34,157 nucleotides of DNA, taken from positions 1 through 34,157 of the IMG/VR virus record IMGVR_UViG_3300027872_000018; one strand, written 5' to 3'. Of the stretch, positions 5,046 through 13,591 are shown piece by piece (the stretch's first letter is position 1; every line of letters starts with the position of its first letter). The position numbers and the translations under genes were made by a program. The notes beneath the pieces were generated by a model. The model ran no database searches, was not told the origin of the DNA, and saw nothing but the letters and a program-made list of their open reading frames with translations. The DNA is from a virus.

Positions 5046-5821
5046 CGAGAGCTTCTAACAATCCTGATAAGGGGCACTCCACGAAGAAGCGCCTGCCACT
5101 CGGGGAACGCCCCGGCGGGCTTGCGGGCAACCGCGTCACCCCGAAGAGGTGGACGACTCTCATCACTGCCATCGCCAACGGAGTCCAGCGGCCCGATGCG
5201 ATCCGCGCCGCCAGGATCACCGAGTCGACTTATCACCTGTATCTGATTCAGCACCCCGACAAGGTCCACGAGCTGCGTGAGGCCGAACTAGCCTGGATCC
5301 GAACGGACTGGCCAATCGAGCGAATTGAGAAAATGCTCACCGAGATCGCGTTGGGATCCACGAACAAGGAAGCCGCCCTGGAGCTGAACCTTCTCCCCGG
5401 AGAGCTTGAGCAGTTCCTGCGCATCATCTTCCGCGATCCCGACCTGAAGCAGCTCTATGATGAGGCGAGACAGATGCAGGTGGAGAGCTGGGGCGATGAC
5501 ATCATTGACATCTCCAACGCGGCCAATGCGGACACCTACCTCGACGCCAAGGGTACTCTCAGGATCAATGGCGAGGTGGTCAACCGCTCGAAGTTGAAGA
5601 TTGCCGCCAGGCAGTGGCTCATGGCGAGATTGCATCATGAGCGCTTCGGAGATCGCATCAAGACCGAGGTCGAGGGCAACCTGGTTGTCGATCACGTCGA
5701 GCTGCTCGATGGCGCACGCCGCCGAGCAGAGCAAGCGAAGGAACGATCACGTCAGCTCACCGATAGCGTCCCAGTGCCAGCAACACCTGAGGTTCCATCT
5801 CCCAACCAACAAGTCCATTAA
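5042..5821 (+). CDS. terS: Terminase small subunit (probable), 259 aa
   Basis: TerS recognises phage DNA and hands it to the large subunit. The N-terminal 50 residues are basic (KGHSTKKRLPLGERPGG). Residues 33-150 hold two helix-turn-helix-like units: RWTTLITAIANGVQRPDAIRAARI and TEIALGSTNKEAALELNLL. The C-terminal segment WGDDIIDISN ... SKLKIAARQWLMARLHHERFGDRI has the pattern shared by many phage TerS proteins, in which an acidic helix is followed by an Arg-rich W(L)xxxL helix and a (F/Y)GD(R/K) end. The tail from about 225 is polar and probably disordered. TerL is encoded three genes downstream, which supports the call. The ATG overlaps the preceding stop. Confidence 0.8.
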   Translation: MTRASNNPDKGHSTKKRLPLGERPGGLAGNRVTPKRWTTLITAIANGVQRPDAIRAARITESTYHLYLIQHPDKVHELREAELAWIRTDWPIERIEKMLTEIALGSTNKEAALELNLLPGELEQFLRIIFRDPDLKQLYDEARQMQVESWGDDIIDISNAANADTYLDAKGTLRINGEVVNRSKLKIAARQWLMARLHHERFGDRIKTEVEGNLVVDHVELLDGARRRAEQAKERSRQLTDSVPVPATPEVPSPNQQVH

Positions 5822-5830
5822 GGGGTTAGT

Positions 5831-7171
5831 GTGACCTGGGCTCTTGATGGCACAGCCGAGCGCGAGTTCTCGGGCACCGGTCCTCTCGTCGAGGCTGTGG
5901 GCATCTCCGCTGCCGGGGGTGGCACCGACAACGACGACTACCTGATCGTTGCGGTGTCGAACCTCCAAGGTTTCGCCGACGATTCGGAATTCAGACTCAC
6001 TTCACTGACGTTCACCAAGGACTCGGATGGCACTCAGGGCGGTGCCATGACCGAGCTGTTCCGAGGACGTATTGAGCACGCTGCTGGCACCACTGAGGAC
6101 TGCATGCAGTTCTGGGTGGCGCGCAACGCTGACTTTGCAGTAGCACTCGACTTCGAGTCTGTGGCAGCGGACTTCCGCGCCAGCATGAACGCCAGCAGCG
6201 GCATCAACTCCGACTGGCACCTGGCGGTGTTCATCATGCGCTCCGACGCGATGCCGCTCGGTGGCGACATCCTCGATTTTATCGAGGGTGGTTTCTGTCA
6301 AGTGGGCAACGACGACGTTGCGTCAGACGACGCCACCGACTCTCCCGACTTTGGCGCACTCACCATCGTCAACACCGACGTCGCCGGTGATATCGGTTGC
6401 GTGTCGAGATCGCAGAATCAGACTGCGACGATCTCGGGTGTCAATCCGAAGTGCGACGTCCAGAGCTACAACATTTTCGACACCACGCTGCAGAATCACA
6501 CGCGAGTCTCTCCGGGTGGGTTTACCTATGTCACCGTCATGGGCATCGGCATGGATGCCAACCAGTGTCTGGCCAAGACCAATACCGGTGCCAATACCTC
6601 ACTCCAACTAGGTGCGGTCAGGATCTCGGAGAGCGCGGTCACAGGTGGGCCGCTGATCCCATTCTTCGACGGCATCGACGACTCGCGTACCTGTGAGCCT
6701 GATTTATCGACATCGGGGGCTGCTGGACCCGAAGGTGTGAGCCCAGCCATCGCCCAGAGCGTTGCTACCGAGGGACCAATCGCAGGCGCAGGTGCCCTCG
6801 GCGTTACCGTTGCAGGAACGACTGCCCTCCTCGATAGCGCCTCTCGCACTGCCACGGTCGCTACACCGGACCAGACGAGCAAGACCAAGCGCGGCGTGAA
6901 GCTATTGTTAGACGTCACTGCGGTTCCAGGCGGCGATAACATCGTTGCGACCATTCGAGGCAAGGATCCGATCTCTGGGAAGTACTACACGATCCTCTCT
7001 ACTCCCGAGATAACCGGCACCGGACTGGTGGTGCTGACGCTGCACCCCAGCCTTATCACCGTGGCCAACGTAGCGTTCAACAATATCTTGCCCGACACCT
7101 GGCAAGCAGTCATCACTCACTCCGCTGGCGGTGCATTCACCTACCAGCTCTCAGCCTCGTCACTGGAGTAA
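5831..7171 (+). CDS. Probable virion/decoration protein with C-terminal paralogous domain, 446 aa
   Basis: A GTG start follows AAGGGG. Residues 1 to about 300 are beta-rich, Gly/Ala/Asp-rich and without a recognised fold. A Gly/Ala/Pro-rich linker (about 295-329) leads to a 117-residue C-terminal domain (330-446) containing VTAVPGGD, GKDPISGKYYTIL and ILPDTW. That domain is repeated as the whole of the next gene and resembles small domains found in structural genes of many phages. A surface-exposed virion role is inferred. It is odd that such a gene sits between terS and terL rather than among the tail genes. Confidence 0.65.
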   Translation: MTWALDGTAEREFSGTGPLVEAVGISAAGGGTDNDDYLIVAVSNLQGFADDSEFRLTSLTFTKDSDGTQGGAMTELFRGRIEHAAGTTEDCMQFWVARNADFAVALDFESVAADFRASMNASSGINSDWHLAVFIMRSDAMPLGGDILDFIEGGFCQVGNDDVASDDATDSPDFGALTIVNTDVAGDIGCVSRSQNQTATISGVNPKCDVQSYNIFDTTLQNHTRVSPGGFTYVTVMGIGMDANQCLAKTNTGANTSLQLGAVRISESAVTGGPLIPFFDGIDDSRTCEPDLSTSGAAGPEGVSPAIAQSVATEGPIAGAGALGVTVAGTTALLDSASRTATVATPDQTSKTKRGVKLLLDVTAVPGGDNIVATIRGKDPISGKYYTILSTPEITGTGLVVLTLHPSLITVANVAFNNILPDTWQAVITHSAGGAFTYQLSASSLE

Positions 7172-7174
7172 CCC

Positions 7175-7552
7175 ATGAGTTCGATCCAGTTCAATCGCAC
7201 CGACCTAGTACTCGCCAACGTCGCGCGCACCGCTTCACTCGACGCACCCGATCAGCGCAACCAATTGCAACGCGGCATGATCCTGGTGTTCGACATCACT
7301 GCGGTTCCAGGCGGTGACACCGTGCTGCTCACCATCGAGGGCAAGGATCCGATCTCGGGTGAGTACTACACGATTCTCGCGGGTGCAGCCGAGGCAGGCA
7401 TAACGACCTTGGTGATGCGCGTCTATCCGGCACTCGTCGCGATTGCGAACCTCACGGTCAACGACATTCTGCCCGACACCTGGAGACCGACCGTGACCCA
7501 CTCCGGGGCAGGATCGTTCGAGTACTCCGTGGCAGCGAGCTATGTGAGATGA
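7175..7552 (+). CDS. Stand-alone copy of the GKDPxSGxYYTIL virion domain, 125 aa
   Basis: The protein aligns along nearly its whole length with residues 330-446 of the preceding 446-aa protein. Shared blocks are DITAVPGGD, GKDPISGEYYTIL, NDILPDTW and THSGAGSFEYS. The DNA around the VPGG and KDPIS blocks is also close to identical, pointing to a fairly recent tandem duplication. Small beta-domain proteins of this kind occur in phage structural regions, so a role in the head or tail surface is likely, but no enzymatic motif is seen. GGAG lies 6 nt before the ATG. Confidence 0.75.
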   Translation: MSSIQFNRTDLVLANVARTASLDAPDQRNQLQRGMILVFDITAVPGGDTVLLTIEGKDPISGEYYTILAGAAEAGITTLVMRVYPALVAIANLTVNDILPDTWRPTVTHSGAGSFEYSVAASYVR

Positions 7553-7815
7553 CAGGCCAAGTATTCAAGTTGTCGCCGACGAGCGGGATCCGTAAGTTCT
7601 GGAAGGAGTTGATTCAGGAGAAGGCACAGGTCTTCGAGCTGGATCCAGACAACGGACTCGTTCGCGACGACGACTGCTTTTCGTGTGGCAATTGCGCTGT
7701 CACCGATTTCGCTATTCGACGTGACGGCACCATCACTTGTTGGGGCTGCGACGAGGTCATGCACATTCGTTGGTTCAGACCCGACGATGACGATCCCGAG
7801 CGAGAGGTAGCATGA
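7549..7815 (+). CDS. Small zinc-ribbon-like protein, 88 aa
   Basis: Five Cys are arranged as CFSCGNC (C43, C46, C49) and CWGC (C64, C67), followed by H72, which is a typical layout for a small Zn-binding knuckle pair. The N-terminus is basic and amphipathic and the C-terminus acidic (PDDDDPERE). The start overlaps the stop of the 125-aa gene by 4 nt and the end overlaps the TerL start by 4 nt, so it is made together with the packaging motor. A DNA- or protein-binding accessory to packaging is inferred. No named family is recognised. Confidence 0.7.
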   Translation: MTGQVFKLSPTSGIRKFWKELIQEKAQVFELDPDNGLVRDDDCFSCGNCAVTDFAIRRDGTITCWGCDEVMHIRWFRPDDDDPEREVA

Positions 7816-9272
7816 GTCGAGCGGCTACAAAGATCACGCCCAGCGAATACGAGCTGGAGCTGTCCAACGACATCGCGGAGTTCTTCGACGATCCGTTGGG
7901 CTTTGTCTATTACGCTTTTCCATGGGGCGAGGGTGAATTGCAGGATCATGACGGTCCTGACACCTGGCAAGCCGAGCAACTGGTGCGTGTTGCTCAAGGG
8001 ATCAAGACCGATCCCTTGGGCACGATACGCGAAGCCACTGCATCCGGGCACGGAATCGGCAAGTCAGCCCTCGTTGCATGGATCATTCTCTGGGCCATGT
8101 CCACTCGCCCGCACCTCAATGGTGTTGTTACCGCGAACACACTGCCGCAGCTCTCCACCAAGACCTGGCGCGAGCTGTCGCTGTGGCACAAGCGCATGAT
8201 CAACGATCATTGGTTCAAGTGGACCGCGACCAAGTTCCACCACAAGCAGCACCCGGAGACCTGGTTCGTTGCGGCGGTGCCCAACACCGAACACAACTCA
8301 GAGGCGTTCGCGGGCCTTCATGGTACTCACACGCTGATCATCTACGACGAAGCCTCGGGTATCCCCGATACCATCTGGGAGGTCTCCGAGGGTGCCATGA
8401 CTGACCCGCGTGCGATGTGGTTCGTGTACGGCAACCCCACAAAGAACACCGGCAAGTTCAGGAATTGCTTCGCCAACGACACCCGGTGGACGGTGCGTCA
8501 GATCGACTCGCGCACGGCCAAGATGACCAATAAGGACGAGATCTCCGAGCAGATTGCTGAGTACGGAGATGACTCCGACTTTGTGCGAGTGCGTGTCAAG
8601 GGACAGTTCCCGCGCGCGGGCTCGATGCAGTTTCTCGCCAGCGACATCGTGGACCGGGCCATGGTCTGGGAGTGCGAGTACGAAGCGCATTTTCAGATGC
8701 CCGTTGTCATCGGCGTCGACGTTGCACGCTACGGTGATGACAAGACAGTGATCGCGATTCGCCAGGGAAGGAAAATCCTCGAGCTGCGTAAATTCCGCGA
8801 GCTGAACACCATGCAGGTGGCAACCATCACCGCTGACGCCATCCGCGAGTTTCGCCCAGCCGCATGCTTCGTCGACGGTGTCGGTATTGGCGCGGGAGTC
8901 GTCGACCGACTGCGACTGATGGACTACGAGATCATCGAGGTCAACGCGGGCTCGAAGTCCGACGATGACGTCACCTACTACAACAAGCGCATCGAGATGT
9001 GGGACCGGATGAAGCGGTGGATCCGCGACGGTGCCGACATCCCCAACGACACGGAGCTGCGCAATGGTCTCATCGGCATCGAGTACATGTTCGATGACAA
9101 GGAGCGCATGCGACTCGAACGCAAGCAGGACATGAAGCGTCGTGGGCTCGATTCACCTGACGAGGGTGATGCCATCGCACATACGTTCGCAGAACGCCTG
9201 GGCGACATGCATACGCGCTACTTTGAGCCGAGCGATGGTGCCTTCGAGCCAGAAATGGAGGAGCCAGCGTGA
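7812..9272 (+). CDS. terL: Terminase large subunit, 486 aa
   Basis: This is the packaging ATPase plus headful/cos nuclease. Walker A is SGHGIGKS (78-85), Walker B is LIIYDE (175-180) and the coupling motif is GNPT (207-210). The C-terminal RNase H-fold nuclease shows Asp at 303 (VIGVDVA), 355 (CFVDGVG) and 453 (DEGDAIA), the expected acidic triad. Length is normal for a TerL. ATGA overlap with the preceding gene and a GAGAGGT ribosome site support the start. All key catalytic residues appear intact. Confidence 0.95.
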   Translation: MSRAATKITPSEYELELSNDIAEFFDDPLGFVYYAFPWGEGELQDHDGPDTWQAEQLVRVAQGIKTDPLGTIREATASGHGIGKSALVAWIILWAMSTRPHLNGVVTANTLPQLSTKTWRELSLWHKRMINDHWFKWTATKFHHKQHPETWFVAAVPNTEHNSEAFAGLHGTHTLIIYDEASGIPDTIWEVSEGAMTDPRAMWFVYGNPTKNTGKFRNCFANDTRWTVRQIDSRTAKMTNKDEISEQIAEYGDDSDFVRVRVKGQFPRAGSMQFLASDIVDRAMVWECEYEAHFQMPVVIGVDVARYGDDKTVIAIRQGRKILELRKFRELNTMQVATITADAIREFRPAACFVDGVGIGAGVVDRLRLMDYEIIEVNAGSKSDDDVTYYNKRIEMWDRMKRWIRDGADIPNDTELRNGLIGIEYMFDDKERMRLERKQDMKRRGLDSPDEGDAIAHTFAERLGDMHTRYFEPSDGAFEPEMEEPA

Positions 9273-9880
9273 GCGCACCTCGTCCACCTCGCCAGGCCAA
9301 GCGTGTGCGCTACTACCATGTGCCCCAGCGCAAGATAGTCGTGTGTACGACTCAACGTGCGGGCTCGGCTTCGATGGCCGAGTCCTTAAAGCCCAACACC
9401 GAAGGACTGAACCAGGTGATCAGCCAGTCTCGCGCGCTGCGCCTCAAGCGCGAAGGCGCGAAGGTGTTGTTGTGGATCCGGGATCCATTGGAGCGCATTG
9501 CATGTGCGTACCCGATCTTCGGTAAGAACCCTAACGACTACGCCGAGATGATTCTCTCGCAGAGCAATCCGCACTGGTCGCCTCAGACATCGCTTCATAG
9601 AGTGGCGGGACATGGATTTCTCCCAACCCACGTCTACCCGTTCGATTCGATCAGTGAGAGCTGGCCGATGGAGATCGGCTACAAGAATCCGTTGCAGCAC
9701 GTCGGTCGCCAACCTGGTCGTATGAGCTGGGCCGAGCTGTCCGATGGGATGCGCGCATCAGTGATCGACGACATCATCAATCACTGGAAAGCTGACATCG
9801 TTATGCACGCTATTGCACTGGGGAGCTGGGAGTCTCGACGCCAGCCCGAAGAGATGACCGTTTTCGCGGAGGCTGTATGA
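9269..9880 (+). CDS. Sulfotransferase-like protein, 203 aa, with Cys at the PAPS-binding Ser position
   Basis: Two motifs match the PAPS-dependent sulfotransferase fold (Sulfotransfer_2 type). These are a 5'-phosphosulfate loop-like segment KIVVCTTQRAGSASM (22-36) after a beta strand, and VLLWIRDPLERIACAY (66-81), the 3'-phosphate-binding strand and helix, usually RDPxxRxxSAY. The Ser of that motif is replaced by Cys79. The C-terminal helix DIINHWKADIVMHAIAL fits the end of such proteins. The family normally transfers sulfuryl groups from PAPS to hydroxyl or amino groups; activity here is unproven. GTG start, with GGAGG 7 nt upstream and a 4-nt overlap with TerL. P-loop kinase or degenerate NTP-binding alternatives are less likely. 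Confidence 0.65.
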   Translation: MSAPRPPRQAKRVRYYHVPQRKIVVCTTQRAGSASMAESLKPNTEGLNQVISQSRALRLKREGAKVLLWIRDPLERIACAYPIFGKNPNDYAEMILSQSNPHWSPQTSLHRVAGHGFLPTHVYPFDSISESWPMEIGYKNPLQHVGRQPGRMSWAELSDGMRASVIDDIINHWKADIVMHAIALGSWESRRQPEEMTVFAEAV

Positions 9881-10119
9881 GTGAGCTGTTCTTGGTCGAC
9901 AAGCCCGAGGACAACGTGTTGCCGCTGCGCAAGGATCCGCAGTACATCGCGAAGTGTCCCGAGTGCAACGGACGCTTCTGGTTGTTGCGTGTCGACGGTG
10001 TCGGTAATGAGTGGGAGCACATCCTTGGATCCGAGTGTAGTGAGTGCGGCTTCTTCGTGGACTGGATCAGCGTGAATAGGGATGGAGGAGGTGAGGACGA
10101 TGCACCTAGCGCGGCATGA
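9877..10119 (+). CDS. Small zinc-ribbon protein, 80 aa
   Basis: CPEC (C27, C30) and CSEC (C54, C57) are separated by 23 residues containing two predicted strands (GRFWLLRVDG, WEHILGS), which is a classic zinc ribbon. The flanks are acidic and the tail GGGEDDAPSAA is probably disordered. The start overlaps the upstream stop by 4 nt and has GGAGG 5 nt before it. Zinc ribbons of this size in phages often bind nucleic acid or bridge proteins; the target here is unknown. Confidence 0.75.
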   Translation: MSELFLVDKPEDNVLPLRKDPQYIAKCPECNGRFWLLRVDGVGNEWEHILGSECSECGFFVDWISVNRDGGGEDDAPSAA

Positions 10120-10499
10120 GTAGCATCGTATTGGCGAAGCATCTGCCGCGCGGGTTATCGCTTGAGCAGAAGCGCACGGCGGAAGAGGTGATCGACAAAA
10201 ACAAACACGATCACCAGGTAACGATTCTGCCCCCGCTTGCACGCACCCACGAGAATCGTCTCAGTCCCTCTCAGATGGTGACCCTCTACCACTGGGGTAA
10301 CGGTTCCGGGTGCAAGCGGGTGGCTTTTTACTACACGCACCAGCTCAAGAAGAACGAGGTGATGATGGCCACGCGTGCGCTGATGCCAAATGGGTCAAGA
10401 CCGGATCGCAATCAGCCGATGGAATGCGGGAGTTGTGGCGCGCAGCTCCACCAGAAAGGCGATCTCTCGTATCACAAGGACAGGTACTTCATGACATGA
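10116..10499 (+). CDS. Hypothetical protein, 127 aa, with C-terminal CxxC/His motif
   Basis: The first half is helical and charged. The C-terminal part has CGSC (C104, C107) followed by His112 and His120, a possible CCHH zinc site. No family is recognised. It is the third small Cys-rich protein around terL. Both ends overlap neighbours by 4 nt (ATGA), so it is translationally coupled within the packaging block. Confidence 0.65.
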   Translation: MSSIVLAKHLPRGLSLEQKRTAEEVIDKNKHDHQVTILPPLARTHENRLSPSQMVTLYHWGNGSGCKRVAFYYTHQLKKNEVMMATRALMPNGSRPDRNQPMECGSCGAQLHQKGDLSYHKDRYFMT

Positions 10500-10936
10500 G
10501 CAAGCTCGCCAGGCCAACTTCATCCGGTCGCTTCGGTCGTGACATCACCGATGACTACAACGAAATTTCCATCTTCGAGCTGAGTGGCGTCAAGCGAGCG
10601 AAGCTTGAGATGTGGATCGCCAAGAACATCGGCACAGCTCTCGTGAAGTACTACCCGAATCGCGAGTGGGGCGTCAGAGTCGATGTGGAAGGCCGGATGG
10701 TCATCATCACCTGCGACTCGATCTCGCTTAAGAAGGGCTACCACATCCACATGGCAGACCGGAATCTCAACGAGCTGTGCGCTAGGTCCGTACAAGCGGC
10801 GGGCGAAATCTTGGAACGTCATGGCATCTCTCGCAACAAGGCGTTTGATGCCGACATTCTAGAGACGCTCAAGCGTGATTGGGATGGCGAAGTCGTGGCT
10901 AATGATTCAGATGCGAGGATAAGCGGTGCCAACTGA
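10496..10936 (+). CDS. Hypothetical protein, 146 aa, upstream of portal
   Basis: The start at 10496 overlaps the stop of the 127-aa gene. A longer in-frame extension to 10310 exists but would lie inside that gene and has a different composition, so it is rejected. The sequence looks like an alpha/beta domain (residues 20-75, with strands around WGVRVDVEGRMVIITCD) followed by helices (NLNELCARSVQAAGEILERHG). No motif is recognised. The stop falls 10 nt inside the portal start region. A head-completion or packaging role is possible from position only. Confidence 0.65.
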   Translation: MSKLARPTSSGRFGRDITDDYNEISIFELSGVKRAKLEMWIAKNIGTALVKYYPNREWGVRVDVEGRMVIITCDSISLKKGYHIHMADRNLNELCARSVQAAGEILERHGISRNKAFDADILETLKRDWDGEVVANDSDARISGAN

Positions 10937-13271
10937 CCAAACACAAGGCGACGACAATCCTGAATTCGTAGGACGCGGTGCAACGCAGCGCGGGATCATG
11001 GACGACCCGCAACATCCGACGAGCCCGAGCGCGATTGAGCCGAAGCTCGATCCGCAGCACCAGGCGGGCGCACCGTACCAGCGTGGGCCAGGTGACATCC
11101 CACCAGGTGAGACACCACCGAGTGATTCACCTGGTGGATCCAACTACGACGACGCCGAGGAAAAGGAGGGCAAGGAGTTCTTCGCGCAAGCTCCGGCTTG
11201 GTTGATTGCGAAGGCGCACGAGATCTACACGACCTCGACCGACTACCTCGATGCAAACATCACCAACACCTGGGAGCGCACGCTCTCGCACTTCAACAGT
11301 GAGCATGCACCGCACTCGAACTTTAGGCGCAAAGACTTCCGGCGCTCGCGTGTGTTCCGACCGAAGTCACGCTCCTCGACCAAGTCGGCGGAAGCGGGGC
11401 TCACCGTGGCCGCGTTCTCAACTCAAGACGTCGTCGACATTCAGCCCGACGATAATCGGGATCCCATCCAGCGGATCTCTGCCGAGGTCAACAAAGAGAT
11501 TCTGCAATACCGCCTAGACCGGAGAATGCCCTGGTTCCAAACCGCACTCGGCGGCTACCAATCGACCAAGGTCTATGGACTGTGCATCTCGTTTCAGTAT
11601 TGGAGATACGAGGCGGACATCGACTACGAGCCTGCCATCGACGACGACGGCAAGCTCATGCAGGACGACGATGGCAATGCGCTCGGTTACAAGGTGCCGC
11701 TGGTGCGCAAGGACGAGCTGGCCTGTGATCTGATTGCACCGGAGAACTTCCGCTTCGATCCGATGTGCGACTGGCGCGATCCGGTCAACACCTCGCCCTA
11801 CCTCGTGTACATGATGCCCGTCTATGCCGGTGAAGCGTTGGAGAAGATGGAGCAGATCAATCCGAACACTGGTAAGCCTTACTGGAACAAGCACGCTCTT
11901 GGAACGATCCTCGCCACACGACGCAAGAACTACGACAGGACTCGCCAGGCGCGCGAGGGGCGTGAGCGCATTGACCCGGCAGACGAGCAGCACGGTAACG
12001 CGTACACGATGCTGTGGGCTCACATGAACATCTCCAAGGTCAACGGCGAAGACATCATGTGGTGGACGATGGGCACCGAGATCCTGCTGACCAATGCAGT
12101 GAAGCTCACCGATCAATTCCCACATCTAGAACGAGGTGAGCGTCCATTCACAGTTGGCTTCTCCACCATCGAGGCATTCAGAAACTATCCCGCAGGTGAC
12201 CTTGAACAGATGGCTGGCCTGCAAGAAGAAATCAACGTCATCGCCAACCAGCGACTCGACAACGTGAAGCTGGTGCTCAACAAGCGCTACTACGTTAAAC
12301 GTGGCGCGCAAGTCGACCTAGATGCACTTATCCGAAACGTGCCAGGCGGCGGCGTGATGATGAACGATCCCGAGAAGGACGTGCAGACGGTCAACACACC
12401 CGACATCACCTCGTCGAGCTACCAGGAGCAAGATCGCCTGGCGGTGGAGTCTGATGAGCTGGTGGGTACGTTCAGCCAGTCCTCGGTGCAGTCGAACAAG
12501 AACCTCAACGAGACTGTCGGCGGCATGTCGATGGTGAGTCAGACTGCCGGTTCGGTTTCGGACTACGCACTGCGCATCTTCTTCGAGACCTGGATGGAGC
12601 CGACACTCAAGCAGCTCGTGAAGCTCATCCAGATGTACGAGACAGACGAGACGATCCTTACGCTCGCGGCCAATAAGTCGCAGCTCTGGGTACGCTACGG
12701 CATGAGTGAGATCACCGATGAGCTGTTGAAGCAGGATCTCACTGTGCGGGTCAACGTCGGCATCGGTAACACCGATCCCGTGAGGCGAGTGGAGAAGCTG
12801 ATCTTTGGCGTGACCAAGACCGCCGAGCTGCCGCAGATGGTTGCGCGTATGAAAGCGCCTTCAGTGGCGGACGAGATATTCGGTGCGCTCGGCTACAAGG
12901 ATGCATCTCGCTTCTTCATGACCGACCAGGAGTTCGAGCAGGATCAGCAAGAGAATCCGCCTGGGCCACCGCCTGAGATAGAACTCAAGCGTGAGGAGTT
13001 CCAGATTCGGCGCGAGGATAACCAGTTGCGTCACCAACGCGAGCTTATGAAGCTCGACCTGGAGGCCACGATTGGTTTCGCTCGTATCGCAGCCGAGAAA
13101 GAAATCACTCTCGAGAAATTGTACGAGACACTCAATTTCGACAGAGAGAAATTGCAGACGACGCGCCAGGTCGCCGCGCTAGACAACACCACTAAGGTGC
13201 GCGAGTTAGGCGAGGCGCGTCGGGAGAGACAACAACGACCAGCACAAACTGCTGGGGGAGAGAGTAAGTGA
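10926..13271 (+). CDS. Portal protein, 781 aa
   Basis: This is the dodecameric ring at the head vertex through which DNA is packaged. The N-terminal 85 residues are Pro/Gly/Asp-rich and probably disordered. The core follows with typical portal features: ITNTWERTLSHFNSE, a clip/wing region, the sequence PFTVGFSTIEAFRNYPAGDLEQMAGLQEEIN and a long ring-forming helix. The C-terminus from about 670 is a charged coiled coil (ELKREEFQIRREDNQLRHQRELMKL is its start), comparable to the barrel/tail helices of large portals. The large size is nearer to N4/SU10-like portals than to T7. GTG start with AGGA 6 nt upstream. It sits between packaging genes and the scaffold, as expected. Confidence 0.85.
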   Translation: MPTDQTQGDDNPEFVGRGATQRGIMDDPQHPTSPSAIEPKLDPQHQAGAPYQRGPGDIPPGETPPSDSPGGSNYDDAEEKEGKEFFAQAPAWLIAKAHEIYTTSTDYLDANITNTWERTLSHFNSEHAPHSNFRRKDFRRSRVFRPKSRSSTKSAEAGLTVAAFSTQDVVDIQPDDNRDPIQRISAEVNKEILQYRLDRRMPWFQTALGGYQSTKVYGLCISFQYWRYEADIDYEPAIDDDGKLMQDDDGNALGYKVPLVRKDELACDLIAPENFRFDPMCDWRDPVNTSPYLVYMMPVYAGEALEKMEQINPNTGKPYWNKHALGTILATRRKNYDRTRQAREGRERIDPADEQHGNAYTMLWAHMNISKVNGEDIMWWTMGTEILLTNAVKLTDQFPHLERGERPFTVGFSTIEAFRNYPAGDLEQMAGLQEEINVIANQRLDNVKLVLNKRYYVKRGAQVDLDALIRNVPGGGVMMNDPEKDVQTVNTPDITSSSYQEQDRLAVESDELVGTFSQSSVQSNKNLNETVGGMSMVSQTAGSVSDYALRIFFETWMEPTLKQLVKLIQMYETDETILTLAANKSQLWVRYGMSEITDELLKQDLTVRVNVGIGNTDPVRRVEKLIFGVTKTAELPQMVARMKAPSVADEIFGALGYKDASRFFMTDQEFEQDQQENPPGPPPEIELKREEFQIRREDNQLRHQRELMKLDLEATIGFARIAAEKEITLEKLYETLNFDREKLQTTRQVAALDNTTKVRELGEARRERQQRPAQTAGGESK

Positions 13272-13591
13272 GCGACGTCGACTACTCGAAAATCGACTTC
13301 ATCAATGACGCCGAGCGCGGATACTTCGAGGAAGCTCGCCTCGGTGTCACTGTCCAACACTTCCTCGTGAGCGATGTGGGGCGCTATCTTCACGGACGCG
13401 CCAAATTCGCACTGGAGGAAGTGAAGCAAAAGATGTTGGACCTGGATCCTGGAATACCTAGTTTTCTCCAGGAGTTCGTGGGCCTTCAAAAAGATGCCTG
13501 GGCCGCTGAGAGTTTCATGAAGTGGTGCGCCGAGGCAATCGTCAACGGAGAGAATGCTAATCACCAGCTAGAGGAATACCGCAATGGCTGA
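13268..13591 (+). CDS. Hypothetical head protein, 107 aa
   Basis: GTG start overlapping the portal stop by 4 nt, with GGGAGAG just upstream. The product is largely helical (EARLGVTVQHFLVSDVGRYL, KFALEEVKQKMLDL, and a C-terminal helix), without a recognised motif. Small helical proteins between portal and scaffold are common in this gene order and may act in head assembly. Its end overlaps the scaffold start by 8 nt. Confidence 0.7.
   Translation: MSDVDYSKIDFINDAERGYFEEARLGVTVQHFLVSDVGRYLHGRAKFALEEVKQKMLDLDPGIPSFLQEFVGLQKDAWAAESFMKWCAEAIVNGENANHQLEEYRNG

Noticed and set aside
11514-12125. A 203-aa leftward ORF inside the portal gene
   Set aside because: It is antisense to a well-supported portal frame, with no ribosome site and no operon context.
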